Of a stretch of DNA of 47,385 nt, positions 7,643 to 16,271 are shown piece by piece. The stretch is from Planctomycetota bacterium (GTDB lineage Bacteria; Planctomycetota; Phycisphaerae; Phycisphaerales; UBA1924): assembly GCA_030950285.1 (NCBI GenBank), contig JAUZRR010000023.1, positions 1 through 47,385 of the forward strand, in the 5' to 3' direction. A program made the translations under genes and the position numbers. The notes below the pieces were generated by a model. It was not told the DNA's origin and did not search any database. It saw only the letters and a program-made list of their open reading frames with translations. How positions within the stretch are numbered: position 1 is the stretch's first letter; every line of letters begins with the position of its first letter.

Positions 7643-8134
7643 TCAATCATCCAGCCGGAGCAGCCTGACCAGTGTCGCCGACCCGATGGGGTCGGTCGGG
7701 TCCGGCAGGTCGAGTACGGCTGCTTCCCCTGTGCGCAGTTCGATCTGCCCAACACCTCCGCCCCCGCCCCCCACGCCGTGGACCAGCGTCTCAGCGACCA
7801 TGCTCAGCGTCGGATTGTGCCCCACGATCGCCAGCGAGACGGTGTCTGCTGCTTCGGCGATCAACCCCACCACCCAGGACGCCCGGCTGCTCAGCCCGAC
7901 CTCGTCGCTCGTCTCGACCTCGAGCCCCAGGACATCCGCGATCAGCGCCGCGGTCCGGGCAGCTCTTGCAGCCGGGCTCGCGACGACGCGGACCGGAGGC
8001 AACTCACCCGCAGCGAGTGTTTCCCCGAGCCACTCCGCCTGGCGTTTCCCGCGCGGCGCGAGCCGACGGTCCTCGTCCCGACCCGAGTCGCTGTCCCGTG
8101 CTGCCTTGCCGTGTCGAATCAGATACAGCCGCAT
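7643..8134 (-). CDS. sixA: SixA-type phosphohistidine phosphatase
   Basis: The 163-aa protein begins MRLYLIRHGKA, the RHG signature of the histidine phosphatase superfamily, with catalytic His8. The second conserved His is in IVGHNPT (His106). The length and lack of further domains fit SixA, which removes phosphate from phosphohistidine on HPt domains or phosphotransferase proteins in the cytoplasm. A Gly-rich loop near the C-terminus (GVGGGGGGVG) is a local expansion. I took the ATG at 8134 because the RHG motif must lie near the N-terminus; the frame remains open far upstream but only as antisense to the antiporter. It diverges from the antiporter gene across 54 bases, which must hold both promoters. 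Confidence 0.9.
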   Translation of the reverse strand: MRLYLIRHGKAARDSDSGRDEDRRLAPRGKRQAEWLGETLAAGELPPVRVVASPAARAARTAALIADVLGLEVETSDEVGLSSRASWVVGLIAEAADTVSLAIVGHNPTLSMVAETLVHGVGGGGGGVGQIELRTGEAAVLDLPDPTDPIGSATLVRLLRLDD

Positions 8135-8188
8135 CGTGCGTGCTCCCTTCGGAGAGTTTATGCTGTGCCTTCTCTCAGGGAGGGCCGC

Positions 8189-10018
8189 GTGCTTCACGAA
8201 CCCATTGTCGCGATTGCGATCATCGTTGTGCTCGGGGTCGGCTCGCAATGGATCGCGTGGCGGATCCGCATCCCCTCGATCCTGCTCCTGCTGATCGCGG
8301 GGATGCTCGCCGGCCCGATCGCCGCCATGCTGCGCGATGGTCAGCCCCTCCTCGACCCCGACTCGATCTTCGGCGACCTGCTCCTGCCGCTGGTCTCGCT
8401 CTCGGTCGGGCTGATCCTCTACGAGGGCGGGCTCACCCTCAACCTCCGCGAGATCACCAGCGTCCGGTCGGTGATCCGACGGCTGGTCACCATCGGGGCC
8501 ATGGTGACATGGTTCCTGGCGACACTCGCCGGGGGGCTCCTGCTCGGGCTCGACTGGCAACTGGCGGCGTTGCTCGGGGCGATCCTGGTCGTCACCGGGC
8601 CGACGGTCATCGGCCCGCTGCTCACCCACATCCGCCCGCAGGGCAAAGCCGGCCCGGTGCTGCGGTGGGAGGGGATCGTCATCGACCCCATCGGCGCGCT
8701 GCTGGCGGTGCTGACCTTTGAGGTGATCCGTGCCGGTGGGTTCCAGGACGCCGCCGGCGCGACCTTTCACGCGCTCTTTATGACCATCCTGGTCGGAGGC
8801 GGGCTCGGTGTGATCGGCGCGGTGGTGCTCGCCCAACTCCTCAAGCGGTACCTGATCCCCGATTCGTTGCAGAACCCCGTCTCGCTGCTGCTGGTGGTGC
8901 TGGTCTTTGTGGTCGCCGGAGAGATTCAGCACGAATCGGGCCTGCTCGCCACGACCGTCATGGGGATGGTCCTGGCCAACTATCGCGGGCTGGACATCCG
9001 GCACATCCTCGAGTTCAAAGAGGTCCTCCGTGTGCTGCTCATCTCGGCGCTCTTTGTGGTGCTCGGGGCGAGGATGACGCCGGAGGAACTGACCTCGATC
9101 GGGTGGCCGAGCCTGTTCTTTGTCGCGTTCCTCATCGTGGTCGTCCGCCCGGTCAGCGTGTGGATCGCGACACTCCGCTCGGGGCTCGACCGCGCCGACC
9201 GCATTTTCCTCGCGATGGTCGCCCCGCGAGGGATCGTCGCCGCGGCCGTCGCGTCGGTCTTCGCCCTCAGCCTGCAGGACGCCGAGGGGCTCGGGCTCGA
9301 ACACGCCGGGGCGCTCGTGCCCCACACCTTCGCGGTGATCCTCGGCACCGTCGCGTTCTATGGCCTGGCCGCCGGGCCGATCGCCCGCAGGCTCGGGCTC
9401 TCGACCCCCAACCCGCAAGGGCTCCTCCTCGTCGGTGCCCCGGCATGGGCCCGCGACCTGGCGGTGGTGCTCCACGAACAGGGATTCCGGGTGTTGATGA
9501 CAGACACCAACTACGCCCACGTCCGGGCGGCCCGGCTCGCCGGGCTTGACGCGGTCTACGGCAACGTGCTCAGCGAAGAGATCGTCGAACGCCTCGAACT
9601 GGCCGGGATCGGCCGCGTCCTCGCGATGACGCCCAACGACGAGGTCAACACCCTCGTCTCACTCCGGTTCATGCGTCTCTTCGACCGGTCTCAGGTCTAC
9701 CGGCTCTCCCCGGCCGCGGGCAAACGCGAACGCCAGGACACTACCGACCTCCCCGGACGCCCGCTGTTTGCCGACGACGCGACCTACGCCACCCTCGCCT
9801 CTCGCCTGGGCAGCGGGTGGGTGGTCAAAGTGACCGCGCTCTCCGAAGAGTTCACCTTCGAGGATTACCACACGCTCTACGGCAACCGGGCGATCATCCT
9901 CTTTCTCATCGCCGAGGATAAAAAGCTCTCGGTCGTCGACGCCGAACGCCCCCCCGAGCCGCAGCCGGGACAGAAAGTCGTCGCGGTGGTCAACCCCGAC
10001 GAGCTCTTCATGCTCTAG
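8189..10018 (+). CDS. CPA1/NhaP-type cation:proton antiporter with TrkA-N (RCK) domain
   Basis: The 609-aa membrane protein starts at a GTG preceded by AGGGAGG. Residues about 1-400 form some twelve hydrophobic segments of the sodium/hydrogen exchanger fold, for example SLSVGLILYEGGLTL and ATTVMGMVLANYRGLDI. A soluble part from about 410 contains an NAD-binding TrkA-N/RCK domain (LLLVGAPAWARDLAVVL, then VLAMTPNDEVNTLVSLRF), which usually gates or regulates transport in response to nucleotide. It is expected to exchange Na+ or K+ for H+ across the cytoplasmic membrane. The ion cannot be read from sequence. An earlier in-frame start exists but only extends into the antisense of sixA. Confidence 0.9.
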   Translation: MLHEPIVAIAIIVVLGVGSQWIAWRIRIPSILLLLIAGMLAGPIAAMLRDGQPLLDPDSIFGDLLLPLVSLSVGLILYEGGLTLNLREITSVRSVIRRLVTIGAMVTWFLATLAGGLLLGLDWQLAALLGAILVVTGPTVIGPLLTHIRPQGKAGPVLRWEGIVIDPIGALLAVLTFEVIRAGGFQDAAGATFHALFMTILVGGGLGVIGAVVLAQLLKRYLIPDSLQNPVSLLLVVLVFVVAGEIQHESGLLATTVMGMVLANYRGLDIRHILEFKEVLRVLLISALFVVLGARMTPEELTSIGWPSLFFVAFLIVVVRPVSVWIATLRSGLDRADRIFLAMVAPRGIVAAAVASVFALSLQDAEGLGLEHAGALVPHTFAVILGTVAFYGLAAGPIARRLGLSTPNPQGLLLVGAPAWARDLAVVLHEQGFRVLMTDTNYAHVRAARLAGLDAVYGNVLSEEIVERLELAGIGRVLAMTPNDEVNTLVSLRFMRLFDRSQVYRLSPAAGKRERQDTTDLPGRPLFADDATYATLASRLGSGWVVKVTALSEEFTFEDYHTLYGNRAIILFLIAEDKKLSVVDAERPPEPQPGQKVVAVVNPDELFML

Positions 10019-10059
10019 GGCACCTCGCGTCATGGAGTTTCTTTTTCCCAGGTGGTTGT

Positions 10060-10157
10060 CGTTGCCCCCTCGCTTGCGCGATGGGCTGCTTGCGCGATGG
10101 GCTCCATGTTGAGCAAATCATATCCCGTAGAGCCCCTCGCGCAAGCGAGGGGACAAC
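10060..10157. repeat. Inverted pair of dispersed CCCCTCGCTTGCGCGAGGGG-type repeats
   Basis: A copy at 10060-10087, with the partial unit TTGCGCGATGGGCT duplicated, faces an inverted copy at 10131-10157 (AGCCCCTCGCGCAAGCGAGG). The whole can fold into a long hairpin between the convergent antiporter and nadK genes, where it could serve as a bidirectional terminator. Confidence 0.7.
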
Positions 10158-10162
10158 AACTG

Positions 10163-11038
10163 TCAGCTGCCGCGCATGCGCGGCTGGGCGCCCCAGTGCA
10201 GCTTCTGGATCACCGTCTCCCAGAACCCGACCTCGGTGTTCTGCACGAACCGCACGTGCTGCGCATCCCCCGCGATCTCCACCCGGTCCCCGTGGTGCAA
10301 CGGCGTCTGCACCTGCCCGTCGAGCACGAGCGTTGTCCCGCCGCGTTCCAAGTCGTTGTTGACGCGCCTCGCGATGATCTCGATCGTCGAGGACGACGGC
10401 ACCACGATCGGGCGGAACGACAGCGTGTGGGCCGCGATGGGAGTGATGGTGAGCGCGCCGACCCCCGGCGCCACGATCGGCCCCCCCGCCGAGACGTTGT
10501 AGGCGGTCGATCCGGTCGGGGTCGAGACCACCAGCCCGTCGCCGCCGAGGACCGGGCCGGTCTCGCCGTTGATGCGCAACCCGAGCTCGACCATGCGGAA
10601 GGGATACCCCGCGGTCACCGCCGCTTCGTTGAGCCCGAGCCCGTCGAACCGGGGGGTTGATTCGCCCTCGCCGAAGACCCGCGCCCGCAGCATGCCCAGA
10701 GCGTCGGTCGTCAACGGGCCATCGCCAAAGAGCGTCTCGCCGTGCCGTTCGACCGCGTCGAGATCGAACTCGGCCATGAACCCCAGCCGCCCGAGGTTGA
10801 CCCCCAGCAGCGGGATATCCAGGTCGGCAAACCGGCGGGCCTGACTCAGCAGCGTGCCGTCGCCGCCGAGCACGACGATGAGATCGACCTCGCCGATCCC
10901 TTCCACAGATGCATCTGAGCGGCTCGGGGTCTCGCCGGCGCAGGTGCCGTGGCGTTCGACGACCGCGCGCACCTTCGCCGCCGCCTCTTTGGTCTCGGCG
11001 TCGTCGGGATTGAAAGCAAACAGCACGCGTCTGGGCAT
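10163..11038 (-). CDS. nadK: NAD kinase
   Basis: The 291-aa protein contains the ATP-NAD kinase signature LGGDGTLL at residues 57-64, LLGVNLGRLGFMAEF, GDGLVVSTPTGSTAYNVSAG and the C-terminal all-beta region with VLDGQ. It phosphorylates NAD+ to NADP+ in the cytoplasm. The ATG at 11038 gives the usual short lead into the first beta strand. The gene begins four bases after the dxs stop, so ispA-dxs-nadK forms one minus-strand operon, and NADPH supply is pertinent to the isoprenoid pathway. Confidence 0.95.
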   Translation of the reverse strand: MPRRVLFAFNPDDAETKEAAAKVRAVVERHGTCAGETPSRSDASVEGIGEVDLIVVLGGDGTLLSQARRFADLDIPLLGVNLGRLGFMAEFDLDAVERHGETLFGDGPLTTDALGMLRARVFGEGESTPRFDGLGLNEAAVTAGYPFRMVELGLRINGETGPVLGGDGLVVSTPTGSTAYNVSAGGPIVAPGVGALTITPIAAHTLSFRPIVVPSSSTIEIIARRVNNDLERGGTTLVLDGQVQTPLHHGDRVEIAGDAQHVRFVQNTEVGFWETVIQKLHWGAQPRMRGS

Positions 11039-11042
11039 GGGA

Positions 11043-13085
11043 TCAATGTACCCGCTGTGGCGTGGTCGGGTCGCGAGAGGAGTCCGGCTTGGCCTCGGCG
11101 ATCGAACGCGAGGGCAGCCCCGCGACCGCCCGGCGGACCGCGTTCTCGATCCCCGTGGCGTCGATCCCGGCCTCGGCGAGCTGCGACGGGCGGGGGTCCT
11201 GATGGATCCACGAGTCGGGAAGCCCCAGGCGGGTGAGCCCCGACGTGTCAAGCCCGAGCTCTTGCGCCGCCTCGAGCACCGCCGTCCCGAACCCGCCGAT
11301 GACCGTGTGGTCTTCCACCGTGACGATCGGGACGCCCGCGCGGAGCAGGGCAACGACCAACGCCTCGTCGATCGGCTTGGCAAACCGGGCGTCCCACACC
11401 CCGACCCGGATTTCCGACGCGACCGACTCGGCGACCTCGAGCGCGTCAAAGACCGGCACGCCGAACGCCAGCACCGCGACATCCGGCGCGACGCCGTTCT
11501 CGTCGAGCACGTCGCACCCCGGGGTCAGGCAGCGAGCCTTGCCCAGCACAAACGGCGGGCAGGTCTCGGCGACAAACCGATTGCTGACAACATCACGCGG
11601 ATAACGCACCGCGGAGATGCCCTCTTCGTAGGTGCGCATAAACTCGAGCGCCCCGCGCAGGCTCGGCTCGTCGATCGCCGCGGTCACGCACGCCCCGGGC
11701 AGTGTGCGCAGCAGCGAAATATCACAGAACCCGTGGTGGACCGCGCCGTCGCCGCCCACGAGCCCGGCGCGATCAAGGCACAGCCGCACGGGCAGCCCTT
11801 GCAGCGCCGCTTCCTGGAACGCCTGGTCAAACGCTCGCTGGAAGAACGTCGAGTAGACCGCCAGGAACGGTTTGTAGCCGCACTTGGCGAGCCCGGCCAT
11901 CATGTCCAGCGCGTGGCTTTCGCAGATCCCCGTGTCCCAGGTCCGGTCGGGGAAAAGCTCCATCGCTTTGGAGACCCCCGTGCCGTCGGGCATGGCCGCG
12001 GTCGCCGCGACAACGCGGTCGTCCTCGGTCATCAGGTCGCACAGCGCGTCGGCAAACGCCGCGGTGAACGTGCGCCCCTGCGACTTGAGCTCGACGCGGC
12101 AGTTGCTGGTGCCCTGCTCCTCAAACCTGTCAAACGCGGGCGGAGAGTGAAACTTCGAGCTCTCGCTCTCGCTGAACCCGAACCCCTTGCCCTTGACCGT
12201 CTTGACGTGCAGCACCATCGGGCGGTCCATGTCCCGGGCTTCACTGAGAAACTCGATCAACGCCGGCAGCGAGTGCCCGTCGATCGGGCCGACGGTGATG
12301 AGCCCGAAGTGCTCGAACCACGCCCCGTCGTTGACCATCGCTTTGGTCGCTTCTCCCGTGCGGTGGTACGCCTCGTGAAGAAGCGACCCGCCGGGGACGT
12401 GGCGAAGGATGTCCTTGGCGCTCTTTTTCAGGTCGGCATAGAGGTGGCTCATCCGCAGGCGGTCAAAGTACTGCGCCACCGCGCCCTGCGGCTTGGAGAT
12501 GCTCATCCCGTTGTCATTGAGCACCACCAGGAACTGCCGCTTGAGCGTGCCCGCGTTGTTGAGCCCTTCCATCGCGACGCCGTTGACGATCGAGGCGTCC
12601 CCGATCAGCGTGACCACGCGGCGGCCGTCGGGGTTGGTCTCGGGGTCGAACGCCTCGCGGTTGAGCGTGTCGCCGCGGGCCATTCCGACAGCGGTCGAGA
12701 TCCCGGTCCCGGCGTGCCCGACACTGAAGAGGTCGTAGGGGGATTCACTCGGCGCGGGAAAGCCGGACATCCCTTTGCCGGTGCGAAGGCCGTCGAACAG
12801 GGGGTACCGGCCGGTCAGCAGCTTGTGCGGATAGCACTGGTGCCCGACGTCGAAGAGCAGCCGATCGTGGGACATGTCAAAGACGTAGTGCAGCGCCAGC
12901 GTCAGCTCGACCACGCCGAGGTTGGGCGCCAGGTGGCCGCCGGTCCTGGCGATCTGGTCGCAGATCGCCAGGCGGATCTCGGCGGCGAGTGCTTCGAGCT
13001 CGGTGATCGAGAGACCACGGAGCTGCGAAGGGTCGGTCAGCGTGGGGAGCGTGGGGGGCAGTGGGGGCGTGGGGGGCGGTGGCAT
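11043..13085 (-). CDS. dxs: 1-deoxy-D-xylulose-5-phosphate synthase
   Basis: The 680-aa enzyme condenses pyruvate and glyceraldehyde 3-phosphate to DXP, the first step of the MEP isoprenoid route, using thiamine diphosphate. Seen are GGHLAPNLGVVELTLALHYV, the diphosphate-binding region LIGDASIVNGVAMEGLNNAG, the glutamate in DTGICESHA, YSTFFQRAFDQ and DRAGLVGGDGAVHHG, in the right order. The thiamine motif reads GDA where GDG is usual. A proline-rich extension (PPPPTPPLPPTLPTLTDPS) precedes the conserved start. I chose the ATG at 13085. It follows ispA in the same orientation with 114 bases between. Confidence 0.95.
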   Translation of the reverse strand: MPPPPTPPLPPTLPTLTDPSQLRGLSITELEALAAEIRLAICDQIARTGGHLAPNLGVVELTLALHYVFDMSHDRLLFDVGHQCYPHKLLTGRYPLFDGLRTGKGMSGFPAPSESPYDLFSVGHAGTGISTAVGMARGDTLNREAFDPETNPDGRRVVTLIGDASIVNGVAMEGLNNAGTLKRQFLVVLNDNGMSISKPQGAVAQYFDRLRMSHLYADLKKSAKDILRHVPGGSLLHEAYHRTGEATKAMVNDGAWFEHFGLITVGPIDGHSLPALIEFLSEARDMDRPMVLHVKTVKGKGFGFSESESSKFHSPPAFDRFEEQGTSNCRVELKSQGRTFTAAFADALCDLMTEDDRVVAATAAMPDGTGVSKAMELFPDRTWDTGICESHALDMMAGLAKCGYKPFLAVYSTFFQRAFDQAFQEAALQGLPVRLCLDRAGLVGGDGAVHHGFCDISLLRTLPGACVTAAIDEPSLRGALEFMRTYEEGISAVRYPRDVVSNRFVAETCPPFVLGKARCLTPGCDVLDENGVAPDVAVLAFGVPVFDALEVAESVASEIRVGVWDARFAKPIDEALVVALLRAGVPIVTVEDHTVIGGFGTAVLEAAQELGLDTSGLTRLGLPDSWIHQDPRPSQLAEAGIDATGIENAVRRAVAGLPSRSIAEAKPDSSRDPTTPQRVH

Positions 13086-13199
13086 GTGGCTTTCTTCGGA
13101 AACTGGCGTGGCTTGGGAACAAACTTTCAAGGCATCCTGAAACCATTGTACGGGCAGGCCCGCCCGGGATTCTTGCCTCGGGCACAGGAACAAACCTAT

Positions 13200-14126
13200 T
13201 TATCGTGTGCGGACCGCGAGGTACTGTGCCAACGCCCGCAGCGGTTCGGCGTTGGCCCCGAGGTCCCCCAAGTCCCCCACGGGGGCGAGGGCCTCGATCG
13301 CGTCGGCTTCGAGTTCCCGGACCAGTGCCCGCGAGCGGTCCACGCCGAGCACCCGCGGGTAGGTCAGCTTCCCGGCTTCGGCGTCCTTGCCCGATCGCTT
13401 GCCGAGGTGTTCGCTGGTCTGGGTGACGTCGAGCAGGTCATCGACGACCTGGAACATCAGCCCGACGGCGTGGCCGAAGGTGGTGAGGCGATCGAGGATG
13501 CCCTCGGAGACGCCGTCTTTGACCGCGGCACACAGCCCGCCCATCCGGAGGGAGGCCACGAGCATCGCTCCGGTCTTGCCGTGGTGGACCGCTTCGAGGC
13601 GTTGCTGGTCGGTCATGGTGTCGGCGTCGGGTTCTCCTTCGAACCCGAGCGTGTCGAGCACCTGCCCGGCGATCATGCGTTCACAGGCGGCGGCGAGTTC
13701 CCGCGCCAGCGGGCCGAACCGGTCGGCCGGGGCGGTGGTGGCGAGCACGCCAAAGGCGTGGGTGAGCAGGGCGTCCCCGGCGAGGATGGCCATGGCTTCG
13801 CCGGCGTGGCGGTGGAGGGTGGGTCGGCCGCGGCGGAGGTCGTCGTTGTCGAGGGCGGGCAGGTCGTCGTGGACGAGGCTGAAGCAGTGGACCAGTTCGA
13901 CCGCGACGCACGCGGGGAGGCTCTCTGGGCCTTCCCCCCCGGCGGCGACGCAGGCGTGCCAGGCCAGCAGAGGGCGGAGACGTTTGCCGCCGTCGAGTGT
14001 GGCGTAGGCCATGGCGTCGCGGAGCAAGGTGGGGGTGTCGGTGCCTTCGACGGCCCGGGCGAGGGCGGCCTCGATCTCGGCGAGGGGGGCGAGGACCTCG
14101 GGGGAGAGGGATGGTGCGGGGGGCAT
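13200..14126 (-). CDS. ispA: Short-chain trans-prenyl diphosphate synthase (farnesyl/geranylgeranyl)
   Basis: The 308-aa protein has the first Asp-rich motif DDLPALDND at 87-95 and the second, DDLLD, at 229-233, plus GGKRLRP at 46-52 and HHGKTGAM. These are hallmarks of the IspA/CrtE group that extends dimethylallyl diphosphate with isopentenyl diphosphate. The residues before the first Asp-rich motif (CFSLVHDD) suggest a C15 or C20 product, but product length cannot be fixed by eye. It leads the operon with dxs and nadK, coupling precursor supply to chain elongation. Confidence 0.93.
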   Translation of the reverse strand: MPPAPSLSPEVLAPLAEIEAALARAVEGTDTPTLLRDAMAYATLDGGKRLRPLLAWHACVAAGGEGPESLPACVAVELVHCFSLVHDDLPALDNDDLRRGRPTLHRHAGEAMAILAGDALLTHAFGVLATTAPADRFGPLARELAAACERMIAGQVLDTLGFEGEPDADTMTDQQRLEAVHHGKTGAMLVASLRMGGLCAAVKDGVSEGILDRLTTFGHAVGLMFQVVDDLLDVTQTSEHLGKRSGKDAEAGKLTYPRVLGVDRSRALVRELEADAIEALAPVGDLGDLGANAEPLRALAQYLAVRTR

Positions 14127-14140
14127 GGGCGAGTCTAGCA

Positions 14141-14449
14141 GGCTGCTGCAAAAGGCACCTGATCTTGCGGCATCGCGGTCCGGTGGGGGGCGGTCTGTCG
14201 TTGGCGATTGGATGGTCGGGCTCCGCCTGGGACCAATCGCCTCGCTCTTGGTGTGCAGTGCATCAGCCGCTCACGCATCCGCACACTTCGATCGTCGGCC
14301 CCGGCCTCGATGGGCTTGAAGCTCTTGATCGATGCGTCGCTCTCGATCAGTGTTCCATCGATGCTGAAGTGATCGTCGCTGATCAGGCCCGCCCGGATCG
14401 CACGGCACGCCACCGGTTGCGCCTCCTGAAAGATCGTTCTGCAGCAGTC
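14141..14449 (-). mobile_element. Decayed IS5/IS1182-type insertion element with imperfect terminal inverted repeats
   Basis: A minus-strand frame contains GLISDDHFSIDGTLIESDAS followed by IKSFKP, the conserved DGTLIE...KSF block of IS5-type transposases. Upstream residues IFQEAQPVACRAIRA also fit. The rest of the transposase is missing. Ends at 14143 (CTGCTGCAAAA) and, inverted, at 14447 (CTGCTGCAGAA) look like degenerate terminal repeats, leaving a non-autonomous element of about 300 bases between ispA and the DUF481 gene. Confidence 0.6.
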
Positions 14450-14452
14450 CAG

Positions 14453-15292
14453 TTAGAACGACCAGCCGACGGTGGCGAAGTAAGCGAAGTCGTTCTTCTT
14501 GAAGCCGGTGCCGGGGTTGCTGTCGTAGCGGTCCTCGATGCCCAGCTCAAGGAAGAGCCCGGCCTCTGGGTCCATCTCGATGCGCCAGGCAGCAGCCCCG
14601 ACGAAGCGGTAGTTGTTGGGGTCGTCGAGGTTGGAGTAGAAATCGAGCGAGGAGACGAAGGTCTGGCGTTCGGTGATCTTGTGCTCGAAGTCGAGCCCGG
14701 GGTTGAGCTCGGTGATCCACTTGTCGTCCGAGCCGCCGAACTCGCGGGTGCCGAGGAGCGCAGCGCGGAGGAGGAGGTCGGTGTCGTCGGTCTTGATCGC
14801 CTGGTAGCCGACGCCGGGGCCGAGGCTGACGCGGTGGTCCCAGTCCTGGAACTCGTCGTACTCGTAGCTGCCGATGGCGAAGACGCGCCACTTGGAATCG
14901 GGGAAGAGCCAGTCGTAGCGGGCGGCAGCGACGAATCGGTTGGCGCTCTCGGTGCCGTCGCTGGTGGCGTAGGTGTAGGCAAAGCCGAGGGTTGCTTCGT
15001 TGCGGTCGGTTTCTTTGCGGGCTTCCATCCCGGCGCGGGCGTTGAAGTTCTCGTTGTTGCCCGACGCGCCGTTCATGCCAAGGGCGAAGGAGCCCTCCCA
15101 CCCGGAGAGGGAGAAGAAGCTCGAGTTGTCAGCCAGCTCGGGGGCGGCTTCGTCCTGGACGGCGGTGGTGGTGAGGAGCCGGGCGCCGGAGGTGTCGAGG
15201 GTGTCGGCGGCAAAGAGAGAGCCCGCAGTGAGGCCGGTGGTGAGGGCGATCGCAGCGAGCAGACGGTTCGGTTGGAGAGTATTTCTTGTCAT
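14453..15292 (-). CDS. DUF481 family outer-membrane protein (YdiY-like)
   Basis: The 279-aa product has a signal peptide ending near SLFAAD and then alternating beta strands rich in aromatic and Asn residues (WEGSFALGMNGASGNNENFN, FAYTYATSDGTESANRFVAA, YQAIKTDDTDLLLRAALLGT). It ends in WSF, with the terminal Phe typical of outer-membrane barrels. This pattern matches DUF481, a family of salt-stress-induced outer-membrane proteins of uncertain role. The ATG at 15292 starts the signal peptide properly; the frame extends further upstream without one. Confidence 0.8.
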   Translation of the reverse strand: MTRNTLQPNRLLAAIALTTGLTAGSLFAADTLDTSGARLLTTTAVQDEAAPELADNSSFFSLSGWEGSFALGMNGASGNNENFNARAGMEARKETDRNEATLGFAYTYATSDGTESANRFVAAARYDWLFPDSKWRVFAIGSYEYDEFQDWDHRVSLGPGVGYQAIKTDDTDLLLRAALLGTREFGGSDDKWITELNPGLDFEHKITERQTFVSSLDFYSNLDDPNNYRFVGAAAWRIEMDPEAGLFLELGIEDRYDSNPGTGFKKNDFAYFATVGWSF

Positions 15293-15481
15293 GGTCGGCG
15301 AGCGTAGGCGGGGTGTTCCGATATTTCGCGCCATGGCCAGTTTGATAGGGTGACGATAGGGCGATCGGGTGTTGGTGGAGAGGGGGGGGGGCGTATGCTC
15401 CCCGGACGGCTGGCGGATTTGGTCGCCCCGAGCCGATGGGATGGAGTGGACGCTTTGGTTGCGTCGGTGGAGAGCTGCGCT

Positions 15482-16213
15482 ATGGATCAGGTTTCACGTC
15501 GTTTGCTGCTGCGGTCCGGCATTGGTGCCGGGGCGTTGGCGTTGCTGGCGGGTTGTGGAGGCGGTGGCGGGGCTCGCCGGTCTGGCGTGCGGGTGACGCC
15601 TCAGGCGCGGAGTGATTCGGACTGGGAGTTTGTGTCACACAAGCCGGGGTGGCTGGGGAATGAGAGCGGCGGCGGTGCGTCGGGTTCGGGTGCGTTGCGG
15701 GGCGTTGTCCCGCGTTCGTCGTGGACGCGGTCGACGCCGAAGGTCTGGGACACCAAGCCGATGGGTCGGGTGAGCCGGATCACGGTGCACCACGACGGGA
15801 TGACGCCGTTTTTGAGCACGTCGTCGTCGGCTGCTGTGCGCCGGCTGGAGGCGATCCGCAACGCGCATGTTTCGTCGAACGGCTGGGCGGATATCGGGTA
15901 CCACTTTGTGGTCGACCCGGCAGGGCGGGTGTGGGAAGCAAGGCCGACGACGCTGCAGGGGGCGCACGTGAAGTACAACAACGAGGGGAACCTCGGCGTG
16001 ATGGTGATGGGCAACTACGATGAGCAGGTGCCGACGATCGCGGCGAGCGGTTCGCTTGATGATTTCGTGTCGGTGCTGATGCGTCGGTACGGGGTGCCGG
16101 TCGGGCGGGTGTTTACGCACCGGGAGATCCGGCCGACGGCGTGCCCGGGGCGGAACCTGCAGCGGGTGATGGAAACGGCGCGCTCGCGGGGTGGGGCGTT
16201 GGCGCGGGCGTGA
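15482..16213 (+). CDS. Exported N-acetylmuramoyl-L-alanine amidase / PGRP-type lipoprotein
   Basis: The 243-aa protein starts MDQVSRRLLLRSG, a twin-arginine-like motif, followed by a hydrophobic core and a lipobox LAGC, so it is probably an exported, lipid-anchored protein. The catalytic domain (about 75-235) has the amidase_2/PGRP zinc ligands: the His in ITVHHDG and the later THREIRPTACPG with His and Cys. GYHFVVDPAGRVWEAR is also diagnostic. Such enzymes cut the bond between MurNAc and L-Ala in peptidoglycan, which agrees with the view that planctomycetes have a peptidoglycan wall. I took the ATG at 15482 because earlier starts would bury the signal. Confidence 0.88.
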   Translation: MDQVSRRLLLRSGIGAGALALLAGCGGGGGARRSGVRVTPQARSDSDWEFVSHKPGWLGNESGGGASGSGALRGVVPRSSWTRSTPKVWDTKPMGRVSRITVHHDGMTPFLSTSSSAAVRRLEAIRNAHVSSNGWADIGYHFVVDPAGRVWEARPTTLQGAHVKYNNEGNLGVMVMGNYDEQVPTIAASGSLDDFVSVLMRRYGVPVGRVFTHREIRPTACPGRNLQRVMETARSRGGALARA

Positions 16214-16271
16214 GGGGAGGCGACGCGGCCAGCATGGCCGTGGCACACGGGGCCGGCCGACGCAAGATGCT

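Noticed and set aside
8135..9520. Long upstream extension of the sixA frame
   Set aside because: It lies opposite the antiporter gene and would put the RHG motif in the middle of a charged low-complexity chain.
10854..14138. Plus-strand open frame of over 1000 codons across nadK, dxs and ispA
   Set aside because: It is the antisense of three well-supported enzymes and has biased composition without motifs.
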